DNA of 64,000 bases from Blautia argi (GTDB taxonomy: Bacteria > Bacillota > Clostridia > Lachnospirales > Lachnospiraceae). Of this stretch, positions 42,490 through 51,924 are shown one piece after another. The position numbers were made by a program, and so were the translations under genes. The notes beneath the pieces are model-generated. The model saw only the letters and a list, made by a program, of their open reading frames with translations, had not been told where the DNA came from and searched no databases. The stretch is taken from NCBI RefSeq assembly GCF_003287895.1, contig NZ_CP030280.1:288001-352000 (forward strand), read 5' to 3'. Every line of letters begins with the position of its first letter. Positions within the stretch are counted from its first letter, which is position 1.

Positions 42490-44586
42490 ATGGCTATTAT
42501 GAATTATGACAATAGAGTGTTTGCACTTCAGACAAAGAATACCAGCTATATTCTGGGAATATCAGAAAATGGAACATTGGAAAACTTGTATTGGGGTAAA
42601 AAAATAGAGCATGGAGAAGATTTTCTCGGAGAATCCGGCAAAAATCCAACTATTAATATGCAGGAACCGCAAAATGTAAGAGAAGAATGTTCTTCTTTTG
42701 GCGGAATGCGTTTTAAGGAAACATCTTTGAAAGTGTTATTTTCAGATGGAGTAAGAGATTTTCGCTGTAAGGCAGAGGGTTTTGTAAGAGAAGAAAATCA
42801 TCTGGAGTTTATATTGGAAGATATAAAATATCCTTTTGAAGTACATCTTCATTATCAGGTCTTCCCGGAAGAAGATGTGATAAAAAAATGGAGAGTTGCG
42901 GTAAATAAAGGAGAAGACCCGGTTGTATTAGAACGCTTTTATTCTGCTGAGTACGGGCTTCCTGGGGAAGGATATGAAAGCATTAACTATAAGGGGCGCT
43001 GGGGAGCTGAGTTTTTAGCTCACAGTGAACCGGTAAATTCAGGAAAAAAGGTATATGAAAGTCTTTATGGATTAACAGCACATACAGTCAATCCGATTTT
43101 TATGATTCATAAACAGGCAGGAGAAACCTGTGGAGAGGTATATTACGGGGCTTTAGAATATTCTGGAAACTTTAAGACAGTTATAGAAGCCGTGAACAGT
43201 AATTTTCTAAACATTCTCATAGGAATCAGTGATACAGATTTTGCATGGGAACTGGGCGCCGGAGAAAGTTTTGAAACCCCGGCTGTTTATGCGGGATATT
43301 CAGATGCAGGATTTCAGAAGATGACACATACCATACACAATTTCTGTAAAAAGTACCTTATGCCGAAAGAATTTGCCAAGAAGCCGTTGCCGGTACTCTA
43401 TAATTCCTGGTATTCTACGACCTTTGCAGTTCATTGTGATGAGCAGATAGAACTGGCCAAAAGGGCAGCCAAAATGGGAGTGGAATTATTCGTTATTGAT
43501 GACGGTTGGTTTATAGGAAGAAAAGATGATACAGCCGGTCTGGGAGATTGGCATGTAGACAAAGAAAAATTTCCAAAAGGACTGTCAGAATTGGCGGATA
43601 AAGTACATGAGTTGGGAATGAAATTTGGCGTTTGGATTGAGCCGGAGATGGTAAATCCCAAGAGTCAGTTATTCCAGTTACACCCAGAATGGATTTATCA
43701 ATACCCGGGAAGAGAAGTACTCATGGGCAGGAACCAATATGAATTAGATATGGCGAATCCTCAAGTGGTGGATTATCTGATCACAATCTTTGACCAGCTT
43801 TTGACAGAAACAAAAATTGAATATATTAAATGGGATATGAACCGTTATGCAAGTGAAATGGGTTCTGAATCATTGGATAAGAATCAGTGGAAAGAACTCT
43901 CGGTACGAAATACAAAAGGTGTGTATCGGTTAATTGAGGAACTTCGCAGACGCCATCCAGAAGTGGAGTTTGAAGCTTGTGCGTCTGGAGGCGGAAGAGT
44001 GGATTTTGGAGCAATGCGGTATTTTGATGAATACTGGCCAAGTGACAATACAGATGCTCTGGACAGGTTATCTATTCAGGAGTCTTATAGCTATTTATAC
44101 CCAGTAAAATACATGCGGGCATGGCTTACAGATGATTTTGGCATGGACAGAAGAAAAATTCCTCTTCAGTTCTCCATGTACAGCGCTATGTGCGGTTCTT
44201 TGGGCATTGGAATCGACTTAAACAGTACGTCTGATAAAAAAATGGAGGAGATTGCTTCTTATATAAAAGTATATAAAGAAATCAGAGAAACCGTGCAGTT
44301 TGGAGATTTATACAGACTTTGTTCTTTAAAGACAGATAAAATCCAGGCGGTACAATATGTGAAAGATAGAGAAAGTGTTGTATTTATCTTTTTGGATCAT
44401 GAACAGTATGGAGATGCTTTCCATTGTGTGAAACTTCGTGGTTTAGAAGAAAATCAGGTATATCAGTTTGAATTGGAAGGCATACAGTATGAAAAAACAG
44501 GCGCTTTTCTTATGAACAGAGGAGTTCAGGTGAAACTGTATGGTGACTATGACAGCAAACTGCTTCGATTCAAAAAGAAGGGATAA
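42490..44586 (+). CDS. GH36 alpha-galactosidase or alpha-N-acetylgalactosaminidase
   Basis: The 698-residue enzyme hydrolyses terminal alpha-galactosides, or alpha-GalNAc as some GH36 members do. The catalytic nucleophile is D449 in IKWDMNRYAS and the acid/base is D519 in YWPSDNTDALDR, 70 residues apart as in characterised GH36 enzymes. FVIDDGWFIGRKDD and EACASGGGRVDFG are other family blocks. There is no signal peptide, so it acts on imported sugar. RBS GAGGAGG precedes ATG 42490; the frame upstream overlaps the permease. Confidence 0.9.
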   Translation: MAIMNYDNRVFALQTKNTSYILGISENGTLENLYWGKKIEHGEDFLGESGKNPTINMQEPQNVREECSSFGGMRFKETSLKVLFSDGVRDFRCKAEGFVREENHLEFILEDIKYPFEVHLHYQVFPEEDVIKKWRVAVNKGEDPVVLERFYSAEYGLPGEGYESINYKGRWGAEFLAHSEPVNSGKKVYESLYGLTAHTVNPIFMIHKQAGETCGEVYYGALEYSGNFKTVIEAVNSNFLNILIGISDTDFAWELGAGESFETPAVYAGYSDAGFQKMTHTIHNFCKKYLMPKEFAKKPLPVLYNSWYSTTFAVHCDEQIELAKRAAKMGVELFVIDDGWFIGRKDDTAGLGDWHVDKEKFPKGLSELADKVHELGMKFGVWIEPEMVNPKSQLFQLHPEWIYQYPGREVLMGRNQYELDMANPQVVDYLITIFDQLLTETKIEYIKWDMNRYASEMGSESLDKNQWKELSVRNTKGVYRLIEELRRRHPEVEFEACASGGGRVDFGAMRYFDEYWPSDNTDALDRLSIQESYSYLYPVKYMRAWLTDDFGMDRRKIPLQFSMYSAMCGSLGIGIDLNSTSDKKMEEIASYIKVYKEIRETVQFGDLYRLCSLKTDKIQAVQYVKDRESVVFIFLDHEQYGDAFHCVKLRGLEENQVYQFELEGIQYEKTGAFLMNRGVQVKLYGDYDSKLLRFKKKG

Positions 44587-44601
44587 TTCCAGAGGTTCCT
44601 T

Positions 44602-45540
44602 ATGACAGAGATTAAATGTATAAAATGGAAAAATTTAGAAGGAATTCAAATGGAAAATAATACGGTTTCGGTTGTTATTCTTCCAAGGCTTGGAGGAAAG
44701 CTGGCATCTTTGCAATATAAAAAGACAAAGTTTGAATTTGCGGCTCAGATGAAAGAACAACAGTATCAGATTCCCGGAAGGGATGCTGAATTCGAAAAAT
44801 TTGATGCTTCAGGGCTGGACGATGCATTTCCCAGCATTGCAGGCAGCAGGGTTATGAGCAGAAACGGAGAAAAAGTTTATCCGGACCATGGGGAAATCTG
44901 GAGCAGTCCTTTTGAATATGAGATTGGCAGAGAGTGTGTACATTTATCCTTCAGAAGCACAAGATTTTCTTATACGTATGAGAAGACATTAGAACTGAAA
45001 GAAAATCAGGTGATTATTTATTATCATATTTGCAACGAACAGAAAGAACCATTTCCCTGCCTTTGGGCTTTTCATGGGTTAATGCGGTATGAAGAGGATA
45101 TGGAGTTATGGTATCCCAAGGAAGTCGACAGCTTTGAAAATGTTCTTTTCAGTCAGGAACTGGGAGCAGCAGAAAGGCATGTTCCCATTTGGAATAAAGA
45201 ATATGATTTTTCTAAGGTGCCGGCAAGAGAATCCGGAACCATGGTGAAATATTATGCAGATAAAAAAATAAAGTCTGGATTTTGCGGATATCGTTATCCC
45301 AGTTATGGGATGGAATGTGTGATAGAATACAATGCACAGAAGCTGCCTTATTTGGGAACATGGATTACCGCAGGCGGCTATCGTGGGGATTATAACTGTG
45401 CCATGGAACCTGCTAATGGATATTATGATGATATTTATATTGCAGAAAAAAATAACAGCCTGTATTTATTAGAAAAAGAAAATCCTTTAGACTTTCATAT
45501 AAAAATTACAATGAGGGAAATGAACAAAGTCAGCAGGTAA
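44602..45540 (+). CDS. Aldose-epimerase-fold protein
   Basis: The 312-residue cytoplasmic protein is beta-rich and resembles galactose mutarotase-like proteins: VVILPRLGGKLASLQYKKTK near residue 22-41, YPDHGEIWSSPF, and MEPANGYYDDIYIAEK towards the end. Catalytic residues of a true mutarotase are not certain. It lies 15 bp after the GH36 gene and 18 bp before the DUF5107 gene, both in the same unit. It may convert anomers of the released sugar or bind it. Confidence 0.7.
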   Translation: MTEIKCIKWKNLEGIQMENNTVSVVILPRLGGKLASLQYKKTKFEFAAQMKEQQYQIPGRDAEFEKFDASGLDDAFPSIAGSRVMSRNGEKVYPDHGEIWSSPFEYEIGRECVHLSFRSTRFSYTYEKTLELKENQVIIYYHICNEQKEPFPCLWAFHGLMRYEEDMELWYPKEVDSFENVLFSQELGAAERHVPIWNKEYDFSKVPARESGTMVKYYADKKIKSGFCGYRYPSYGMECVIEYNAQKLPYLGTWITAGGYRGDYNCAMEPANGYYDDIYIAEKNNSLYLLEKENPLDFHIKITMREMNKVSR

Positions 45541-45558
45541 AGAAACAGGAGGATTATT

Positions 45559-48500
45559 ATGGGAGAGAGAAAAGTTTCGGTTTGGGAAGAAGATGTGGTG
45601 ATTCCAACATATCCTGTTGGAAAGCCAAATAAAAACCCTATGTTTTTAGAGAAAAGAGTATACCAGGGAAGCAGTGGAAAGGTATATCCGCATCCGGTTA
45701 TTGATAAAATCTATGATGAGAAAGTTGATAAAACATATCATGCTGTTTATCTGGAAAATGAATATTTGAAGATTATGGTGCTTCCGGAATTGGGAGGAAG
45801 AATCCAGAGAGCTACAGATAAAACAAATAATTATGACTTTGTATATTATAATCATGTTATTAAACCTGCGCTTGTGGGATTGGCAGGGCCATGGATTTCC
45901 GGCGGAATAGAATTTAACTGGCCGCAGCATCACAGACCAAGCACGTATGATCCAGTAAGTTTTTATACAGCAGAAAATGAAGATGGAAGCTGCACCGTAT
46001 ATGTCAGTGAAGTGGAAAATATGTTCCGTACCAAAGGAATGGCTGCTTTTACCCTGTATCCAGGAAAAGCCTATCTGGAAATTAAAGCGCAGCTTTATAA
46101 CAGAACCAGTACCCAGCAGACCTTTCTTTGGTGGGCGAATCCGGCGGTACCGGTAAATGAGTATACGCAATCTGTTTTTCCGCCAGATGTGCATGCGGTT
46201 ATGGATCATGGAAAAAGAGCAGTTTCCAGATTTCCTATTGCAACAGGAACCTATTACAAAATGGATTATTCTGCTGGTGTGGATATCTCCAGATATAAAA
46301 ATATTCCTGTACCTACTTCCTATATGGCGTATCATTCAGATTATAATTTCGTCGGAGGCTATGATTATAAAGAAAAAGCAGGTATTCTTCATGTGGCAGA
46401 TCATCATATTTCTCCTGGAAAGAAACAGTGGACCTGGGGCTGTGGAGAATTCGGTCAGGCATGGGACAGAAATCTTACAGATGAAGATGGCCCATATGTG
46501 GAATTGATGACAGGTTGTTTTACAGATAATCAGCCGGATTTCACCTGGATGCAGCCATATGAGGAGAAAGTATTTACTCAGTATTTTATGCCTTATAAAG
46601 GGGTAGGAATGGTAAAAAATGCTTCCACAGATGCAGCTGTAGGTGTGGAAGTGGAAGGAAATAAAGCAAAAGTGACAGTATACGTTACCGGGGAAGAACC
46701 GGATGCACAGGTATGTGTATATAGAAATGGAGAGGAAATTTACAACAAGAGACTCACGCTTTCTCCGGCAGAAGCATTTCAGGATATCTTGGAACAGCCA
46801 GAACAAATGCAGGAATGGGAACTGAAAATCAGTGTTCAAAATCGGGAAGGAAAAGAGTTGATTTCTTATGAAGGTAAAAAACCGGAAATAGAAAAAATAC
46901 CAGACCCTGCAACAGAAGCGCCTCTGCCAAAAGATGCAAAAACCACAGAGGATTTATATTTATATGGAAAACATCTGGAGCAGTACCGTCATGCAACTTA
47001 CGAACCAGCAGACTATTATTTAGAAGGATTGAGAAGAGATGAAACAGATGTGCGGTTAAATAATGCTTATGGCAGTCTGTTATTCAGAAGAGGTAAGATT
47101 AAAGAAAGCGAGAAATATTTTAGACAGGCGATAGAAAAATTAACCCGCTCCAATCCCAATCCGGAAGATGGAGAACCTCTGTATAATTTAGGATTGTGTT
47201 TAAAATTTCAGGGAAGATTATCTGAGGCGTATGATGCTTTTTATAAGGCCACCTGGAATGGTGCATGGCAAGACGCTGCTTTTTATCAAATGGCTTGTAT
47301 TGCCTGTATTCAGAAAGATTACAAAACAGCACTGGAGCATATTGAGCGTTCTATTGTGAGAAATTATCACAACATGAAAGCGAGAAATTTAAAAGCAGCG
47401 ATATTAAGAAAAATGGGATTTCCGGACAAGGCAGAGGCCTGGCTGAAAACGGCCGGCGATATTGATGTGTTAGATTTAGGAAGCAGGTTTGAACAGTCCT
47501 TTATTTCAGAAGTAAAAGGGAAAGATCCGGAAATCTACAGAACAGAAGCTGACAAAATACTGGAAGGAAATTATCAGACCTATTTAGAACTGGCAATTGA
47601 TTATCTGGAAGCCGGTATGGTAGAAGAGGCAGAGGTGATCCTGAACAGAAGCAGAGCATTGAACCAGGCAGAAGACGCGGTATACCCAATGGTATTTTAT
47701 TATCTGGCTTTCTGTGCGATGATAAGAGGAAAGAGAGCGCAGGCGATTTCTCTGGCTGAAAAAGGAGAGCAGGCAGCAGCAGATTATTGTTTTCCACATC
47801 GACTGGAAGATATTAAAGTTCTGGAAGCAATGCAAAATTTAGAAATACCGGTACCTATGGCAGCTTATTGTTTGGGGAATTTATGGTACGATAAAAAGCA
47901 ATATAAAGAAGCAGTAGAAAACTGGGAAATGACGGCAAGATTAAAACCGGAATTCCCAACAGCACACAGAAATTTGGCGCTGGCTTATTACAATAAAGAA
48001 CAGAATCCGGAAAAGGCCAGAAGAGAACTGGAAACAGCCTACAAAATGGATGAAACAGATTCCAGAGTATTAATGGAGTTAGATCAACTTTATAAAAAGA
48101 CCGGAGTTCCGGCAAAAAAACGTTTGGAAATCTTAAGTAAGCATATGGAACAGGTGGAAGACAGAGATGATTTAATGGTAGAGTATATTACCCTGTTAAA
48201 TATCACCGGTGCCTATGAAGAGGCTCTGCGTCTTGCAGAAACAAGACAATTCCATCCATGGGAAGGCGGAGAAGGAAAGATTCCGAAACAGTATGTGACT
48301 GCTTTGGTTCAGTTAGCAAAAAAGGCTTTGAAAGCAGGAGAGAATAAAAAGGCAGAGTCTTATCTTCTGAAAGCATCTGGTTCTTATCCGTATAACCTGG
48401 GAGAAGGAAAGTTGTACGGGGCGCAGGAAAATCATATTTATTATTATCTGGGAATTGCTTATGAGAGAATGGGAGAACAGGAAAAGGCAGAGTCTTGTTT

Positions 48501-48885
48501 TGAAACCGCTTCTACTGGTATTTCTGAACCTGTAGGCGCCATGTATTACAATGACCAGCCGCCTGAAATGATTTATTATCAGGGTGCAGCCCTTGCAAAA
48601 TTAGGAAAAGATGAAGCGGCCAGGGGCAGATTCCATAAACTTATAGGATACGGGGAAAAACATTTATATGATGAGATGCGAATTGATTATTTTGCTGTAT
48701 CTTTGCCGGATTTATTGATTTTTGACGAGGATTTGAATCTGAAAAATAAAATGCACTGTTTGTTTATGATGGGGCTTGGAAAATTAGGTATGGGTCAGAA
48801 AAAAGAAGCAGAAGAGTATTTTTCTCAGATTTTAAAAACAGATGGAAACCATCAGGGAGCTTTGAATATACCAGAAGAGGTTTAG
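45559..48885 (+). CDS. DUF5107 protein with tetratricopeptide repeats
   Basis: The 1108-residue protein is cytoplasmic by lack of a signal peptide. Residues 1 to about 350 form a DUF5107 domain of epimerase-like fold (MVLPELGGRIQRATDKTNNY, GIEFNWPQHHRPSTYDP, WTWGCGEFGQAWDRN). The rest, from about 465, is a series of TPR-like helical repeats (AYGSLLFRRGKIKESEKYFR, AHRNLALAYYNKEQNPEKAR). Such proteins recur in gut Firmicute and Bacteroidetes glycan loci, but I know of no proven activity for this one. It overlaps nothing and ends four bases before nagB. Confidence 0.75.
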   Translation: MGERKVSVWEEDVVIPTYPVGKPNKNPMFLEKRVYQGSSGKVYPHPVIDKIYDEKVDKTYHAVYLENEYLKIMVLPELGGRIQRATDKTNNYDFVYYNHVIKPALVGLAGPWISGGIEFNWPQHHRPSTYDPVSFYTAENEDGSCTVYVSEVENMFRTKGMAAFTLYPGKAYLEIKAQLYNRTSTQQTFLWWANPAVPVNEYTQSVFPPDVHAVMDHGKRAVSRFPIATGTYYKMDYSAGVDISRYKNIPVPTSYMAYHSDYNFVGGYDYKEKAGILHVADHHISPGKKQWTWGCGEFGQAWDRNLTDEDGPYVELMTGCFTDNQPDFTWMQPYEEKVFTQYFMPYKGVGMVKNASTDAAVGVEVEGNKAKVTVYVTGEEPDAQVCVYRNGEEIYNKRLTLSPAEAFQDILEQPEQMQEWELKISVQNREGKELISYEGKKPEIEKIPDPATEAPLPKDAKTTEDLYLYGKHLEQYRHATYEPADYYLEGLRRDETDVRLNNAYGSLLFRRGKIKESEKYFRQAIEKLTRSNPNPEDGEPLYNLGLCLKFQGRLSEAYDAFYKATWNGAWQDAAFYQMACIACIQKDYKTALEHIERSIVRNYHNMKARNLKAAILRKMGFPDKAEAWLKTAGDIDVLDLGSRFEQSFISEVKGKDPEIYRTEADKILEGNYQTYLELAIDYLEAGMVEEAEVILNRSRALNQAEDAVYPMVFYYLAFCAMIRGKRAQAISLAEKGEQAAADYCFPHRLEDIKVLEAMQNLEIPVPMAAYCLGNLWYDKKQYKEAVENWEMTARLKPEFPTAHRNLALAYYNKEQNPEKARRELETAYKMDETDSRVLMELDQLYKKTGVPAKKRLEILSKHMEQVEDRDDLMVEYITLLNITGAYEEALRLAETRQFHPWEGGEGKIPKQYVTALVQLAKKALKAGENKKAESYLLKASGSYPYNLGEGKLYGAQENHIYYYLGIAYERMGEQEKAESCFETASTGISEPVGAMYYNDQPPEMIYYQGAALAKLGKDEAARGRFHKLIGYGEKHLYDEMRIDYFAVSLPDLLIFDEDLNLKNKMHCLFMMGLGKLGMGQKKEAEEYFSQILKTDGNHQGALNIPEEV

Positions 48886-48889
48886 AGAT

Positions 48890-49612
48890 ATGAAAGTTGT
48901 AAAAGTAAAAGACTATGATGAAATGACTGCTTATTTACTGAAATTATTTACGAAACAGCTGGCAGAAAAGCCGGATTCTGTACTTTCGTTTACTACAGGA
49001 GCCACCCCCAGAGGACTTTTGGAAGCTATGGCAGAAAAAGTAAATGAAGGGTTGGATATCAGCCAGAGCATTTTTTGCAACTTAGATGAATATGTGGGGA
49101 AGCGTGATGGTGCATATAGTGTTTTTCGATTTATGCATGAACATTTTTATGACAGGATTAAGATGCAGCCAAAAGAGATACATATGCTGAATGCAGAAGC
49201 TGAGGATCAGCAAAAGGAGATAGAACGGTATGGAAAAATTCTGGGAAGATACCCGAGAGATATACAGCTTCTTGGATTGGGAACCAATGGTCATATTGGT
49301 GCGAATGAGCCCGGAACCTCTTTTTTATCTACTTTGTTTGTGGCTGACAGTGAGGAAAGTACACGGATTGCCACACAAAAATTATTTGGTCTGACGTGGG
49401 AAGAAACACCAAAGCAGATGTATACTATGGGATTTCAGGAAATTATGGCTGCAAGATGTGTGATTTTGGCGGCATCAGGAAAAGAAAAAGCAAAAGCAGT
49501 ACAAAAAATGCTGGAGGGAGAGATTACAGAGAATCTGCCCGCAAGTTATTTGAGAATGCATCCGAATGCAGTTGTTGTCATTGACCAGGAAGCAGCATCT
49601 CTTTTAGAATAA
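48890..49612 (+). CDS. nagB: NagB-family glucosamine/galactosamine-6-phosphate isomerase-deaminase
   Basis: The 240-residue enzyme would convert an amino-sugar 6-phosphate to a ketose 6-phosphate and ammonia. Motifs are SFTTGATPRGL (phosphate loop), NLDEYVG (catalytic Asp) and LGLGTNGHIGANEPG (His and Glu of the active site). With a GH36 enzyme in the operon, galactosamine-6-phosphate is as plausible a substrate as glucosamine-6-phosphate. No deacetylase (NagA) or kinase gene lies nearby. It starts four bases after the DUF5107 gene. Confidence 0.85.
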   Translation: MKVVKVKDYDEMTAYLLKLFTKQLAEKPDSVLSFTTGATPRGLLEAMAEKVNEGLDISQSIFCNLDEYVGKRDGAYSVFRFMHEHFYDRIKMQPKEIHMLNAEAEDQQKEIERYGKILGRYPRDIQLLGLGTNGHIGANEPGTSFLSTLFVADSEESTRIATQKLFGLTWEETPKQMYTMGFQEIMAARCVILAASGKEKAKAVQKMLEGEITENLPASYLRMHPNAVVVIDQEAASLLE

Positions 49613-49625
49613 AGGAGGCGACACG

Positions 49626-50603
49626 ATGAACATTGTTATAGAAAGACCTCCCAGGGGAATTATGATTTCAACCTGGAGAATGTCCTATCAAGGGCTTACA
49701 GAAGCAGGGAAATTACTGGTATCAGGTTCGACTCTTCCTGAAGCGATCCTTCACAGTGTAAAGTCTGTAGAGGATAATGAAAAATATGTATCTGTTGGAT
49801 ATGGAGGATTGCCAAACAGAGAAGGAGAAGTAGAACTGGATGCTGCTTATATGGATGGAAATACGCTAGAGGTTGGTGCCGTTATGGCAGTAAAACAGAT
49901 AAAAAATCCCATAGAGGTAGCTTATGATTTGAGTCATAAGAAGCGCAGCAGTGTATTGGTTGGAACAGGCGCTGAAATGTATGCCAGACAAAGAGGGTTT
50001 GCATTTAAAAATATGTTGACAGAATCTTCTTTTCAACGATATCTGAAAGAACGGACGCTGGATAAAGATGAGGAAAAAAGAACTGCCTATGAGGGACATG
50101 ATACCGTATGTGTGATTGGACGAAGCGGAGAACATATGGCTTGCGGAGTATCTACTTCTGGTTTGTATATGAAGCATCCGGGAAGAATTGGGGATAGTCC
50201 TCTTATAGGATCCGGATTTTATGCAGATTCTTCTGCAGGTGCAGCGGCAGCTACCGGAGTAGGAGAAGATATCATGAAGGGCTGCTTATCCTTTGCGATT
50301 ACTGAGAAAATCAGAGAAGGTGTGGCAGTACAGGAAGCTTGTGAACAATGCCTTTTGCAGCATTTAAGAAGGTTGGAAACTTTGGGATACGGTAATGGGG
50401 GAATGTCGGTAATTGCTATGGATAAAGAAGGAAATACAGGGGCAGCAACGACTCTGAGCGCCTTTCCGTTTGTTATATCTGATGGTAAAGAGTGTAAAAT
50501 CTATATCGCCTCCGGAAATCAGGAGAACGGGGAACATAAAATTTTTATTCCGGATTCCCAGTGGCTGGAAGAGTGCAGTGCAGACTGGATTTTTATGAAT
50601 TAA
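49626..50603 (+). CDS. N4-(beta-N-acetylglucosaminyl)-L-asparaginase (glycosylasparaginase)
   Basis: This 325-residue Ntn hydrolase cleaves the GlcNAc-Asn bond left after N-glycoprotein breakdown. The self-cleavage site is GHDTVCVIG with T160 as the new N-terminal nucleophile; downstream DSPLIGSGFYADSSAGAAAA is the typical beta-subunit block. No signal peptide is present. It is the last gene of the operon, 13 bp after nagB, behind AAGGAGG. Related isoaspartyl peptidases have a similar site, so substrate is not certain. Confidence 0.88.
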   Translation: MNIVIERPPRGIMISTWRMSYQGLTEAGKLLVSGSTLPEAILHSVKSVEDNEKYVSVGYGGLPNREGEVELDAAYMDGNTLEVGAVMAVKQIKNPIEVAYDLSHKKRSSVLVGTGAEMYARQRGFAFKNMLTESSFQRYLKERTLDKDEEKRTAYEGHDTVCVIGRSGEHMACGVSTSGLYMKHPGRIGDSPLIGSGFYADSSAGAAAATGVGEDIMKGCLSFAITEKIREGVAVQEACEQCLLQHLRRLETLGYGNGGMSVIAMDKEGNTGAATTLSAFPFVISDGKECKIYIASGNQENGEHKIFIPDSQWLEECSADWIFMN

Positions 50604-50607
50604 CCAG

Positions 50608-50676
50608 AAAAAATTGCCTTCCCTTCTGCAATAAAGTTATTCAGGCTTATATTGGCAGAAAGGAAAGGCAATTTTT
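50608..50676. terminator. Bidirectional terminator after the glycan operon
   Basis: AAAAATTGCCTT (from 50609) pairs with AAGGCAATTTTT (50665-50676), with inner pairing of CTTCTGC and GCAGAAAG. A and T runs on both sides fit termination of both the glycan operon and the converging minus-strand gene. Confidence 0.85.
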
Positions 50677-50705
50677 AGTTAGGTATAGGACTGTGTCTGG
50701 TTTTT

Positions 50706-51696
50706 CTAAAAAATTTCTTTGCTGATTTTTTTGATTACGTCACTGGCAGCCTCATAAACTCCCGGGAATGTACTGATTCCAAGCCCCTGTGTCAGACATG
50801 GAATATAGTATTTTTTTGCCATTTTCTTTGCAGATTTTCCGTACTTCTGTATCTACCAGTTCAGGCGTCCAGTCCGGTCTGTCAATGGAAGCGCTGTCAA
50901 TACCGCCCATAAAGGTGATTTTGCCGCCGTATTTTTCAATGAGTTCCGGAATATTATTGGAGCTCATGGTTCCCTGCCAGATATCAACACCCATGTCAAT
51001 CATATAAGGCACAAGGGTTGCTGCATAGGAATCGCAGTGATGAATAATCAATTCTATGCCGTGTGATTTATAATATCCGTAAATTTTCTTATACGCAGGA
51101 AGAATGAATTCTTCAAACATAGCAGGTGAAATAAAGGTAGAAGTCTGGCTTCCCCAGTCATCATGGTGGAAAATAGCATCAGGTTTTATGTATTTACAGA
51201 TTTTTTCTGCGTACTGTAATTCCCATTCTGTCAGATAGTCGATTAATTCCCGGGTAGCTTCTGGTTCTTCATAGAAATTCATCAGGCAGTTCTGGATTTC
51301 CTGCAAATGGTGACATTGCTCAAAAATACCTGGTGCTATAAACTGTGTGGCAAAATATTCTTTCCGGTCGATTTCTTCTGCTGCTTTGATATAAGGTTCC
51401 CATTCTGCGTCAGAATAGTCCAGCTTTGGTGCATGTACAGATTCCTTCCAGTTCGTGATATCTTTGCAGACAATGTGTTCTTCGTCATGTACCGGGAAAC
51501 CGCCGGGTGTTCCTTCCGGCCATACATTTGTGACACCCCAGGCATTTTTTACGGGGCCTTTTCCGTATTCCGGAGAGGGATTGTTTACAGAGTAAGGATT
51601 GTCAGTAATCATGGCCAATGCCTCATATTGATTTACATAACGGTCAGGTTTTCCCCCACGGATAGTTTCCAATAAGTTTTGCCTTTTTGTGAGCAT
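50706..51696 (-). CDS. URO-D-family methyltransferase (MtaA-like), frame broken by one extra base
   Basis: The protein resembles uroporphyrinogen decarboxylase-fold corrinoid methyltransferases, which move methyl groups to or from a corrinoid protein. LIIHHCDSYAATLVPYM holds the His and Cys of a zinc site. One extra base in the seven-T run at 50811-50817 shifts the end; correcting it gives YYIPCLTQGLGISTFPGVYE, supplying the distal zinc cysteine, and a normal end at 50706 (329 residues). The start ATG at 51696 has AAGGAGG upstream. It lies at the end of the methyl-transfer cluster with its own control region. Confidence 0.82.
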
Positions 51697-51924
51697 ACGC
51701 AATACCTCCTTGTGACTGGGTGCAGCCCGTACACCCATAAATTCCTGTTAGAGAACTGCCGCATCGGGTATAAAAAATACTTGCTTGCTGTTTCGTGCGT
51801 CAGCCTCTTCATTCTTAGATTTATGATAACAGGAATAGGGCTTTTCTGTAAATCCGTATAAATAAGGTAAAAACCCTGTAGCATTACGACAAAGTGTAGG
51901 AGAGCCACAAGGTTTGATAAGAAC
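51697..51924. other. Gap between the URO-D gene and the PucR-type regulator gene
   Basis: This 228-base spacer probably holds the minus-strand promoter of the URO-D methyltransferase gene. I see no clear operator, terminator or other gene in it. Confidence 0.35.

Noticed and set aside
45646..46839. Minus-strand frames inside the DUF5107 gene
   Set aside because: They are antisense shadows with no RBS, domain or partner.
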